Positions 7,491 to 14,777 of a DNA stretch of 24,405 nt are shown here, in pieces. The notes below the pieces were generated by a model. That model ran no database searches. It worked only from the letters and a program-made list of their open reading frames with translations, and was not told where the DNA came from. A program made the translations under genes and the position numbers. The DNA lies in assembly GCA_042088665.1 (NCBI GenBank), contig JBELMB010000068.1, forward strand, positions 1 through 24,405, written 5' to 3'. This stretch comes from JBELMB01 sp042088665 (GTDB taxonomy: Bacteria; Pseudomonadota; Alphaproteobacteria; Rhodobacterales; Rhodobacteraceae). Each line of letters opens with the position of its first letter. The stretch's first letter is position 1.

Positions 7491-7846
7491 CGCAGGACCC
7501 TGAAGGCGGGCTGCCCGGATCGGCGCCTTCGGCAGAGGCCGTCGACAGGGCGCTGCCGGGTGCATCCGTACCGCCCGCGCTTGGAACGCGCTTTGGGGCG
7601 CAATATTTTGTCGAACGCAGAATATACCGTCGGCGCCGTTTGGTGGACGCCGCCTGCACGCTGCCCGCGCTGGCGTTGCTGTTGTGGTGGCTGCCGCTCT
7701 TGTGGTCGCCAGAGATGGAGGTCAGCGCCTCGACGGCGCTCGTCTATATCTTTGTCACCTGGGTCGGGCTGGCGGTCGGCACCGGCCTGCTGATCGGCTA
7801 CATCCGACGTTACAGCGCGCCGGACCGGCCGGAGGCGCCGCGGTGA
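7487..7846 (+). CDS. Small two-TM membrane protein next to SLC5 sensor kinase
   Basis: A 119-aa protein of unknown function. The N-terminal 50 residues are polar and end in a strongly basic stretch (RRIYRRRR). Two transmembrane helices follow at about 53-73 and 84-106, and then a short charged tail. The ATG overlaps the response-regulator stop (ATGA), and its stop overlaps the GTG of the kinase gene (GTGA), so all three should be translationally coupled. Size, topology and placement recall the small YjcH/DUF485-type proteins encoded before SLC5 transporters such as ActP. I see no clear sequence match to that family, so this is an analogy. A role as accessory subunit of the SLC5 domain is inferred. 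Confidence 0.7.
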   Translation: MTQDPEGGLPGSAPSAEAVDRALPGASVPPALGTRFGAQYFVERRIYRRRRLVDAACTLPALALLLWWLPLLWSPEMEVSASTALVYIFVTWVGLAVGTGLLIGYIRRYSAPDRPEAPR

Positions 7847-10527
7847 CCACGCTCAATGCACTTGTGGCCATCTCGCTCGGCTACGTGGTGTTGCTTTTTG
7901 CCGTGGCCTTCGTGGCGGAACGCGCGGCGCGGCGCGGGCGTGGCACCTGGCTGCGTTCCCCGCTGATCTATACGCTGTCGCTCTCTATCTATTGCACCGC
8001 CTGGACCTTTTACGGCGCAGTGGGGTCGGCTGCGCGCAACGGTTTTGAATATCTGACGATCTACCTTGGCCCCAGCCTTGTCATGATCGGCTGGTGGCTG
8101 GTCCTGCGCAAGCTGGTGCGCATCGGGCGCAGCCAGCGGATCACCTCCATCGCCGACCTTATCTCGTCGCGATACGGCAAGTCGAACCTGCTGGGCATCG
8201 GGGTGACCTTGCTGGCCGTGATCGGAACGACCCCCTACATTGCCCTGCAATTGAAATCCGTCACGCTCAGCGTGGGTGTCTTTGCCGCCCCCGACGCCCT
8301 GCAGCCGGTGGAAACAGCCGCCACGGCCTTTTGGGTGGCGGTGGGTTTGGCGGTCTTTACGGTTATCTTTGGAACCCGCAACCTTGACGCGAGCGAGCGC
8401 CATCACGGGGTGGTCATGGCCATCGCCGTCGAAGCGGTGGTCAAGCTGACCGCGCTGCTGGCTGTCGGGGTCTTCGTGGTCTGGGGGTTGGGCGGCGGCG
8501 TTGGCCCGATGCTGGACCGGATCGACGCATCGCCCCTGGGCACCTGGGATGTGGACAGCGGACGCTGGGCCGGGGTCCTGATGCTGTCTGCGGCGGCCTT
8601 TCTCTGCCTGCCACGCATGTTCCAGGTTCTTGTGGTCGAGAATGACAGCGACGCGCAACTGCGCATGGCCGCATGGGCCTTTCCGCTTTACCTGTTGCTG
8701 GTGAGCCTCTTCGTTGTGCCGATCGCTGTCATGGGGCTGGAGTTGCTGCCGCCGGGCAGCAACCCGGATCTCTACGTGCTGACATTGCCGCTGAGCCAGG
8801 GGCAGGATGCGCTGGCCTTGCTCACCTTTCTTGGCGGGTTCAGTTCTGCGACCTCCATGGTGATCGTGGCGGCCATCGCCCTGTCGACCATGGTCTCGAA
8901 CCACATCGTGATGCCGATCTGGCTGGAAATCCGGCGCGGCACGGCCAGCGTCTCTGGCGATGTGCGCCAGGTGGTCTTGTTGTCCCGGCGCCTGTCGATC
9001 GCCGGTGTCCTGTTCCTTGGTTACCTCTATTACGCGCTCTCCGCAGGGGGCGAGGGGCTGGCGGCAATCGGTCTGATTTCTTTTACCGGGGTGGCGCAGG
9101 TCTTGCCGGCGATGCTGGGGGGGATCTTCTGGCGCGGGGCGACGCGGTTGGGGGCCTTGGCGGGGCTGACCATGGGCTTTGGCGTCTGGATGTACACCCT
9201 TTACCTGCCCAGCCTCGGCGAAAGCACGTTCCTTCCGGCGCGTTGGTTCCTCGAAGGACCGCTGGGCATCGTCTGGTTGCGGCCCGAAGCGCTCTTTGGG
9301 ATCACCGGGCTGGATCCACTGCTGCACGCCATGTTCTGGAGCCTGATGCTGAACACTGTGGCCTTTGCGGTCTTTTCGCTGGCCAGCTTCCCGACCCCCC
9401 TCGAACGCTTGCAGGGCGCGCAATTCGTCAACGTGCAGGCGGCGCAGGGGGGCACGCGCAGTTGGCTGCAGGGGGCCGCGCAGACCGAGGATCTGATGAT
9501 CATGGCACAGCGGATCCTTGGCGCCAGCGATGCGCAGGCTCTGTTCCGGCGCGCTGCGGTTGAACAGGGGGTGGACGGCAGCCTGCCGGTGCCCACGCCA
9601 GAGTTCCTCCAGTCCCTCGAACGGGAACTGGCTGGGACCGTGGGCGCGGCCACGGCGCATGCGATGGTGGGCCAGATCGTCGGGGGCTCCGCGGTGTCGG
9701 TCGAGGATCTCATGGCGGTGGCGGATGAAACCGCGCAGATGATGGAGTATTCCGCCCGGCTTGAGACCCAATCGCGGGAATTGAGCCGCACCGCCAAAGA
9801 ATTGCGCGCCGCCAATGACAAGCTGACGCGATTGTCGGTGCAAAAGGACGCGTTCCTCAGTCAGATCAGCCATGAGTTGCGCACGCCCATGACCTCCATC
9901 CGGGCGTTTTCAGAGATCCTGCGCGACGCTGACGGCCTCAGCCGCGCGGACCGCAACCGCTATGCTTCGATCATTCATGACGAGGCGGTGCGACTGACCC
10001 GGTTGCTGGACGACCTGCTGGATCTGTCGGTGCTGGAGAATGGGCAAGTCAGCCTGAACCTGGCCCAGGGCAAATTGACGGACCTGCTGGATCGCGCCGT
10101 GTCGTCTGCGCTGGCGGAGGGCAGCGAAAGGCAGTTGCGAATCAAGCGTCGGCATCTGGGCGAACAGGTCTGGCTGACAACCGATCTGGAGCGTCTGACA
10201 CAGGTCTTCATCAATTTGATTGCCAATGCGCGTAAATACTGTGACGCGGTCGACCCGCTGCTGGAGATTTCCGTGATCGCCCAACACGGGCAAGTGCAGG
10301 TGGATTTCATCGACAACGGCTCCGGCGTGTCTGAGGCCGCGCAGGACGTGATATTCGAGAAATTCGCCCGCGTCAGCGATCAAAAGGCCGGTGGTGCGGG
10401 TCTGGGGCTGGCGATCTGCCGCCAGATCATGGCGCGACTTGGGGGTGAAATCAGTTATTTGCCCCATCAGGCGGGGGCTGCCTTTCGCGTGGTGCTCCCG
10501 CAAGAGGCGGCAATGGCGGCGCAATAA
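7843..10527 (+). CDS. SLC5 (sodium:solute symporter)-histidine kinase fusion, CbrA/CrbS-like
   Basis: An 894-aa sensor. Residues 1 to about 520 form a multi-TM SLC5/SSF transporter domain (early motif SIYCTAWTFYGAVG). A linker with RILGASDAQALF resembles the STAC domain of CbrA/CrbS proteins. A coiled coil leads into HisKA with phospho-acceptor His677 (FLSQISHELRTP). HATPase_c follows with an N box near 790 (INLIANARKY) and G boxes DNGSG and GAGLGLAIC. No PAS and no fused receiver domain are seen, unlike CrbS. The GTG at 7843 is chosen because it overlaps the previous stop; a longer reading from 7684 only covers that gene. Relatives sense acetate or histidine, and CrbS controls acs, so linkage to acs supports carboxylate sensing. 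Confidence 0.87.
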   Translation: MTTLNALVAISLGYVVLLFAVAFVAERAARRGRGTWLRSPLIYTLSLSIYCTAWTFYGAVGSAARNGFEYLTIYLGPSLVMIGWWLVLRKLVRIGRSQRITSIADLISSRYGKSNLLGIGVTLLAVIGTTPYIALQLKSVTLSVGVFAAPDALQPVETAATAFWVAVGLAVFTVIFGTRNLDASERHHGVVMAIAVEAVVKLTALLAVGVFVVWGLGGGVGPMLDRIDASPLGTWDVDSGRWAGVLMLSAAAFLCLPRMFQVLVVENDSDAQLRMAAWAFPLYLLLVSLFVVPIAVMGLELLPPGSNPDLYVLTLPLSQGQDALALLTFLGGFSSATSMVIVAAIALSTMVSNHIVMPIWLEIRRGTASVSGDVRQVVLLSRRLSIAGVLFLGYLYYALSAGGEGLAAIGLISFTGVAQVLPAMLGGIFWRGATRLGALAGLTMGFGVWMYTLYLPSLGESTFLPARWFLEGPLGIVWLRPEALFGITGLDPLLHAMFWSLMLNTVAFAVFSLASFPTPLERLQGAQFVNVQAAQGGTRSWLQGAAQTEDLMIMAQRILGASDAQALFRRAAVEQGVDGSLPVPTPEFLQSLERELAGTVGAATAHAMVGQIVGGSAVSVEDLMAVADETAQMMEYSARLETQSRELSRTAKELRAANDKLTRLSVQKDAFLSQISHELRTPMTSIRAFSEILRDADGLSRADRNRYASIIHDEAVRLTRLLDDLLDLSVLENGQVSLNLAQGKLTDLLDRAVSSALAEGSERQLRIKRRHLGEQVWLTTDLERLTQVFINLIANARKYCDAVDPLLEISVIAQHGQVQVDFIDNGSGVSEAAQDVIFEKFARVSDQKAGGAGLGLAICRQIMARLGGEISYLPHQAGAAFRVVLPQEAAMAAQ

Positions 10528-10650
10528 AGGTGTCGCGCGTCGGTTTAGATTTCCGATTCAATTCTTTTAAAACCGTGTTCGTTAAAGCGCTTGGTAACCA
10601 AATCCGCCGATAAAGACAGTGGAGGCAGTGAATGACAGATGACGTTTCAA

Positions 10651-11823
10651 ATGGCTGACGGTGGGGGACACGACGTTTTGGGTCAAAAGGCCCAGGCGGC
10701 GCAACGCGCATTCGAGGCGCGCGGGATGTCTCCGGCCAAGGCCTTGCGACGCGCGCTGTCGCGCACCGCTGATGTCCAGTGGGGTCTGGCGCTGGTCACC
10801 CAGAACGTCGGTGTCGAGATGCTGGACCAGGACGGCGTTATCGATGGGCTTGGCAAACACGACCTTCTGCTGCTGCTGGATGGGCCGGACGGGGCATTGG
10901 GCATGGCCACGGTCGACCGTCAGGTCATGACCGCGCTTCTTGAGGTGCAGACGATCCAGCAGGTCACCCAGATGCCGATCGAAGAAGATCGGCCCGTGAC
11001 CCCGACAGATGCGGCCATGGTGGCGCCCCTTGTCGATGGCGCGCTGGAGCGGATGGCCGAAAGCCTGCAGGACAGCCCGCTGCATTTCCAGATTTCGGGC
11101 TATAGCTTTGGCGCGCTGATCGAAGATTCGCGCGCCGCGGGCTTGTTGCTGGACGCGCCTGTCTACCGCGCCTTTCGCGCGGACGTGGATCTGGCGCTGG
11201 GTCGACGCAAGGGACGTTTGTCCATCATTCTGCCGGAGCGCAAGGTCAAGCGGTCGGCCAATGCCGCGCAGGCCGGTGCCCCCGGCCCCTATGAGGAGCT
11301 GCTGGCGCGTGTGCCGGCGCGCCTCGACGCCGTGCTGACCCGCATCACTTTGCCGTTGAGCCGCGCAGGCGCGTTGAAGCCGGGCGATATGTTGCGTCTC
11401 GCACCGGATGCGCTCGACCGGGTCGAGGTGGTCGCGGGGCAGGGGCACCTCGTGGCCAAGGGACGGCTGGGTCAACTCAATGGATCGCGGGCTGTGCGGC
11501 TCACATGGCCTGTCGTCGGTCCCCCCGCGGCACACCCGGTCACTGCCGGTGGTGATGCCGGTTTTGCCGGAGCGGAGCCCATGGCAGATACCGGATCCGA
11601 TACAGCGTTGCCTGCATTGCCGGAACTGCCCGCCATGGCTGATCCTGCGCCCATGGCGGAGGAGTTGCCAGACTTGCCGCCTATGGACTTCGGTGCGGAT
11701 GCCGCGGCCTTTGATATGGACGCGCTTTCGTCAGACGACCCCGGTGGCGGGTCAGGGGAAGGCGGGATGGACATGTCAGAGGGATTTGCCTCCGCCCCGA
11801 TGGAGTTCGATTTCGAAGAGTGA
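10651..11823 (+). CDS. FliM/FliN (SpoA) C-terminal domain protein with acidic tail
   Basis: A 390-aa protein from the ATG at 10651 (an ATG at 10639 would add four residues). Residues about 20-200 resemble a diverged FliM middle domain, including RPVTPTDAAMVAPLVDGALE. Residues about 221-287 are a SpoA/FliM-FliN C-domain (VPARLDAVLTRITLPL, LKPGDMLRL, GHLVAKGRLGQLNG). The last 90 residues are rich in Asp, Glu, Met and Pro and end FDFEE. The N-terminal EIDxLL motif by which FliM binds CheY-P is absent. SpoA domains build the rotor switch ring of flagella or type III sorting platforms. No other flagellar gene is in the window, so this is an orphan or accessory switch protein. The start is uncertain. 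Confidence 0.75.
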   Translation: MADGGGHDVLGQKAQAAQRAFEARGMSPAKALRRALSRTADVQWGLALVTQNVGVEMLDQDGVIDGLGKHDLLLLLDGPDGALGMATVDRQVMTALLEVQTIQQVTQMPIEEDRPVTPTDAAMVAPLVDGALERMAESLQDSPLHFQISGYSFGALIEDSRAAGLLLDAPVYRAFRADVDLALGRRKGRLSIILPERKVKRSANAAQAGAPGPYEELLARVPARLDAVLTRITLPLSRAGALKPGDMLRLAPDALDRVEVVAGQGHLVAKGRLGQLNGSRAVRLTWPVVGPPAAHPVTAGGDAGFAGAEPMADTGSDTALPALPELPAMADPAPMAEELPDLPPMDFGADAAAFDMDALSSDDPGGGSGEGGMDMSEGFASAPMEFDFEE

Positions 11824-11843
11824 CCCCCGCTGACGATCTTGGG

Positions 11844-11867
11844 TACCGCGAGGCACGCGGTGGTTTT
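11844..11867 (+). terminator. Intrinsic terminator after the FliM-like gene
   Basis: ACCGCG (11845-11850) and CGCGGT (11856-11861) pair perfectly around a 5-nt loop, followed by GG and TTTT at 11864-11867. It lies 21 bp after the stop codon. Confidence 0.65.
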
Positions 11868-12054
11868 AGGTGAGGCATCGCCAAAACCGTGCAATTCAGC
11901 GAACGAACCTCCGCAATCGTGCCACTCCGCAGCGCGACGCCCGAAGGATCAGTCGCCTTGGCATCTTGCGGGCAAATTGAGGATCGTCCGTTTCGACGCT
12001 GAAACGCGACGCGATTGTTCGCGGTTTACAGGTCTGATCTTACAGCTCTCCGAC

Positions 12055-12078
12055 CCATCTGTGCGCCCATCTGTGCGC
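12055..12078. repeat. Two tandem copies of a 12-bp unit
   Basis: CCATCTGTGCGC occurs twice in a row, followed by the first bases of a third copy (CCA). It lies in the 282-bp space between two convergent genes, where apart from the terminator at 11844 and a weak 6-bp inverted repeat at 11989-12006 I see nothing else. Confidence 0.7.
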
Positions 12079-12105
12079 CCACCAAAACGGCCGACTAACC
12101 CCAGA

Positions 12106-12531
12106 TCAGCCTTGTTCAAGCGCCGTCAGGGTCGGTCTTAGGCCGGATATATTGTATCCGGCGCGCTCCGCTGCTTCGAGGACCGCATCGGCCCCCAAAT
12201 CCTGCGCCTGCCACATGGCCCAGACCACGGTGCACCGCGTGCCTGAGGCGCAATAGGCCAGAACCGGGCCGTCGGCACTGTCCGCCAGACTGCCCTGTAT
12301 GTGAATATTTTCTGCCGTCATCGTCTGATGGGTCAATGGCAGAACTTCGAAACGCAGCCCTTCGGCCTCCACCGCGGCGCGGATCGCCTGCGCCTGATGT
12401 GTGGGGGGGACTTCGTTGTCGGGGCGGTTGCAGATCACCATGGTGTAGCCCGCCGCCTTCAGCGCAGGCGCGTCCTCCGCAGAAATCTGCGGAGACACAT
12501 GGTACTGTTCGGACAAGATATGGGGTGTCAT
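12106..12531 (-). CDS. DUF442/TIGR01244 sulfurtransferase or phosphatase-like protein
   Basis: A 141-aa protein of the beta-lactamase-hydrolase-like (Blh N-domain, DUF442) family, with a dual-specificity-phosphatase fold. The active-site loop is CASGTR (Cys94 to Arg99), within YCASGTRCTVVWAMW. The conserved ICNRPDNE lies at 33-40. In many bacteria this domain is fused to, or encoded with, a persulfide dioxygenase and moves sulfane sulfur. Here it is a separate gene at the end of a sulfur operon, 9 bp after the second YeeE gene. Cys94 is the expected persulfide carrier. A true protein phosphatase role is possible but less likely given the neighbours. Confidence 0.85.
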   Translation of the reverse strand: MTPHILSEQYHVSPQISAEDAPALKAAGYTMVICNRPDNEVPPTHQAQAIRAAVEAEGLRFEVLPLTHQTMTAENIHIQGSLADSADGPVLAYCASGTRCTVVWAMWQAQDLGADAVLEAAERAGYNISGLRPTLTALEQG

Positions 12532-12540
12532 GCGCTTGGT

Positions 12541-12978
12541 TTATGCCGCCGGAACGGCTCTGTCCAGCCGTGCCCGTACCCTTGGGGCGACCAACATGCC
12601 GACGAGCATGGCGCCAATGAACACCAGCAGCGCCGGTCCGCCAAAGCTCAGCGCTGCCACAGCCGGTCCGGGGCAGATGCCGGCAAGTCCCCAGCCCATG
12701 CCGAACATCACCGATCCGGCGACAAGCTTGCCGTCGATCTCGCGCGAGGGCGGTGGGGGCAGCGCATCACCGGTCAGGGCGGTGACCCGCCGGGACCGCA
12801 GGATCCAGGCCAGTGCCATGGGGATCATCGCGCCGCCCATCACGAAAGCCAGCGTCGGATCCCAGTTGCCGAACACGTCCAGCCAGCCCTGCACCTTGGC
12901 CGTGTCGGTCATGCCGGACACATAGAGCCCGGCACCGAACAACCCCCCGGAGAGCGCGGCCACAAACAGTCTCAGCAT
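12541..12978 (-). CDS. YeeE/YedE-family sulfur transport half-protein, second subunit
   Basis: A 145-aa membrane protein (DUF6691/YeeE half) with hydrophobic segments at about 1-20, 42-62, 86-108 and 114-132. The family motif GMGWGLAGICPGP is at 93-105, with Cys102 likely to contact the sulfur substrate. The same frame stays open for another 138 codons upstream, but that part overlaps the preceding gene. The ATG at 12976-12978 overlaps its stop (TGATG), showing translational coupling. With the preceding protein it probably forms a two-part importer or exporter of thiosulfate, sulfide or persulfide-type compounds, like PmpA/PmpB. Substrate and direction are inferred. Confidence 0.83.
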   Translation of the reverse strand: MLRLFVAALSGGLFGAGLYVSGMTDTAKVQGWLDVFGNWDPTLAFVMGGAMIPMALAWILRSRRVTALTGDALPPPPSREIDGKLVAGSVMFGMGWGLAGICPGPAVAALSFGGPALLVFIGAMLVGMLVAPRVRARLDRAVPAA

Positions 12979-13403
12979 CAGATCACCCCCAGAATGTGAC
13001 GGAACACCAGCACGGTCAAACCACCGGCAAGAATGTAGCAAGCGGTCGCGGCAAAGCCCCGGACGGACAGGCGCGACATCCCGCAGACACCATGACCTGA
13101 GGTGCATCCATTGGCGAGACGCGTGCCGACCCCGACCAGAAGCCCCGCGGCCACCAAGACGGCGCCGTTGGTTGTGAGGTTTGTGGGTTTCGCGCCGTAA
13201 AGCGCCACGAAAACCGCCGGCACCGCGGCCACGAAGACGAGGAAAACAATCCGCTCCAGCGCAGAGGACCGACCGGAGCCATCGATCAGGCCACCGATCA
13301 GGCCGCTTGCTCCCATGATGCGCCCGTTGCCCAGCAGCAACACAGCACCCCCCGTGCCGATCAGCAGGCCGCCGATCAGGCCCAACACCCATTCCGTTGG
13401 CAT
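12978..13403 (-). CDS. YeeE/YedE-family sulfur transport half-protein, first subunit
   Basis: A 141-aa membrane protein with segments at about 5-25, 52-70, 80-97 and 118-138. The signature GCTSGHGVCG lies at 99-108 and is followed by MSRLSVRGF. In the YeeE/TsuA family the GCTSGHG cysteine passes thiosulfate by brief thiol contact; Cys100 is the equivalent here. AGGAGAG precedes the ATG by 6 bp. The gene lies 45 bp after the metallo-hydrolase gene and is coupled to the second half-protein. The pair plus a persulfide dioxygenase and a sulfurtransferase forms the common sulfide-detoxification cluster of alphaproteobacteria. Confidence 0.86.
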   Translation of the reverse strand: MPTEWVLGLIGGLLIGTGGAVLLLGNGRIMGASGLIGGLIDGSGRSSALERIVFLVFVAAVPAVFVALYGAKPTNLTTNGAVLVAAGLLVGVGTRLANGCTSGHGVCGMSRLSVRGFAATACYILAGGLTVLVFRHILGVI

Positions 13404-13448
13404 GTTCTCTCCTTGATTTCTTGTGCAGTGATCAGCGCATGGCTGACT

Positions 13449-14312
13449 TCAGAGCTTGTTGACCGGAACCTTGAGGAAGACATCTCCCTGCTCATCCGCC
13501 GGCGGCATCTGGCCCGCGCGCATGTTCACTTGCAGCGAGGGGACAATCAGCCTTGGCATCGCCAGCGTCGCATCCCGCGTGTCCCGCATTTCCACGAACT
13601 CTTCCTTGGTCCGTCCCTCGCCGACGTGCACATTGCGCGCCTTCTGGTCGCCAACGGTGCTTTCCCAGGCATAGACTTCGCGCCCGGGGGCCTTGTAGTC
13701 ATGGCCGACAAAGATACGCGTGGCGTCTGGCAGGGCCAGGATCTTTTGCACGCTCTCGAACAGCATCTCGGACGAGCCTCCGGGAAAGTCGCAGCGCGCA
13801 GTCCCGAAATCCGGCATGAACAGCGTGTCGCCCACAAAGGCCGCGTCGCCGATCACATAGGTCATGCAGGCCGGTGTATGGCCCGGGGTGTGCATCACAT
13901 CCCCGCGCAATTGTCCGATGTGAAAGCTGTCGCCTTCGACGAACAATTGATCGAACTGAGAGCCGTCGCGCTGGAACTCCGTGCCTTCGTTGAACACCTT
14001 TCCAAAGGTGTCCTGAACTTGCTTGATCCGGTCACCGATGCCGATCTTTCCGCCCAGACGCTCTTGCAGATATGGCGCGGCGGAGAGGTGATCGGCGTGC
14101 ACATGGGATTCCAGCAGCCACTGGCAGTCCAGCCCGTTGGTCTTGACATAGGCGACAATCTCATCGGCGGACTTCGTATCGGTCCGGCCCGAGGCGTAGT
14201 CAAAGTCCAGAACGCTGTCGATCACAGCGCAGGCGGTCCCGTTGGGATCGCGCACCACATAAGAAATGGTGTTCGTCGCGTCGTCGAAAAAGGCAGTCAC
14301 GTCAGGTGTCAT
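13449..14312 (-). CDS. Persulfide dioxygenase-like metallo-beta-lactamase-fold hydrolase
   Basis: A 287-aa cytoplasmic enzyme. Metal ligands are visible in SHVHADHLSA (His70, His72, Asp74, His75), HTPGHT (about 141-146) and GDTLF (Asp162). GTARCDFPGG at about 170-179 is the signature separating persulfide dioxygenases (ETHE1/Blh group) from glyoxalase II. The enzyme would oxidise glutathione persulfide to sulfite and glutathione during sulfide detoxification. It is the first gene of the sulfur operon, with a GGAGGAC ribosome-binding site and a promoter overlapped by a SqrR-like dyad. No ArsR-type (BigR/SqrR) repressor gene is in the window, so the regulator must be encoded elsewhere. Confidence 0.88.
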   Translation of the reverse strand: MTPDVTAFFDDATNTISYVVRDPNGTACAVIDSVLDFDYASGRTDTKSADEIVAYVKTNGLDCQWLLESHVHADHLSAAPYLQERLGGKIGIGDRIKQVQDTFGKVFNEGTEFQRDGSQFDQLFVEGDSFHIGQLRGDVMHTPGHTPACMTYVIGDAAFVGDTLFMPDFGTARCDFPGGSSEMLFESVQKILALPDATRIFVGHDYKAPGREVYAWESTVGDQKARNVHVGEGRTKEEFVEMRDTRDATLAMPRLIVPSLQVNMRAGQMPPADEQGDVFLKVPVNKL

Positions 14313-14334
14313 GTCAGTCCTCCGTTTCCACAGA

Positions 14335-14362
14335 CATATACGATTAGTGGAATGTGTTTCAA
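14335..14362 (-). promoter_or_regulatory. Promoter of the sulfur operon with SqrR-like operator in the spacer
   Basis: On the minus strand TTGAAA (14357-14362) and TATATG (14335-14340) form a -35/-10 pair with a 16-bp spacer, about 23 bp upstream of the start codon. The sequence ATTC-N8-GTAT at 14338-14353 overlaps the spacer and the -10. From memory, SqrR of Rhodobacter capsulatus binds ATTC-N8-GAAT; here 7 of 8 bases match. A bound repressor would block polymerase until sulfide or persulfide is present. Confidence 0.5.
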
Positions 14363-14386
14363 GCCCGATTTCGGCCCTTTTGAAAA

Positions 14387-14400
14387 TTGATGTGCGTCAA
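14387..14400. promoter_or_regulatory. FnrL/FixK-type box
   Basis: TTGAT-GTGC-GTCAA matches the FNR consensus TTGAT-N4-ATCAA in 9 of 10 positions. Its centre is about 65 bp upstream of the predicted start of the sulfur operon, close to a class I activator position. It could instead serve a plus-strand transcript into the gene-poor stretch that follows. Low oxygen control of sulfur oxidation is the simplest reading. Confidence 0.5.
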
Positions 14401-14777
14401 GGCAGGGCCTGCGTCGGTTTGTCAGTCTGGTCCATGCGAGGAGGCATATCAAATACTCTCTTGTTACAAGTCAGGCGTAGTGTGTCGCCGCGTGCCCGAA
14501 CTCCGCCGGGGCCTGCCTTACTATTGGGCTTCCTCCACGGATTGCACGCTATGGTGGTGGTTCTCGCCGGTGAGGCTCTTGAGCGAGTCGGCGAATGAAG
14601 ACAGGGTGAAAACATGCGGCTCACCACCGCAACAGGGCGAATGGCACGCGGGAGCAAGGGGTGTGCGTGTTCTTCGCCACGCGACGTGACCAGATCCACA
14701 TGTGGGGTGGATCCGGCATATCGACAGGGCCAACGCGACCCAAAGAGGCGCGCAATGGCCACATTGGAGGAGAAGAC
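14401..14777. other. Gene-poor stretch without a convincing coding region
   Basis: About 380 bp in which no reading frame looks like a real protein. It holds a 7-bp perfect inverted repeat (GATCCAC at 14693-14699 and GTGGATC at 14707-14713) and nothing else I can assign. Together with the FnrL-type box at its left edge, it could encode a small RNA or the long leader of the 70-aa gene at 14778. Confidence 0.5.

Noticed and set aside
7810..9873. Minus-strand frame of 687 codons
   Set aside because: It lies opposite the SLC5 kinase and is dominated by His, Gln, Arg and Asp repeats with no recognisable fold.
11989..12006. 6-bp inverted repeat CGTTTC/GAAACG
   Set aside because: It is short, without a T run and far from either gene start; expected by chance in DNA of this composition.
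11839..12141. Plus-strand frame of 100 codons between convergent genes
   Set aside because: It begins inside the terminator region after the FliM-like gene, has no ribosome-binding site and contains the 12-bp tandem repeat; the composition is not protein-like.
14397..14733. Short frames on both strands in the gene-poor stretch
   Set aside because: None has a good ribosome-binding site or recognisable sequence; Cys, Trp and His content looks random.
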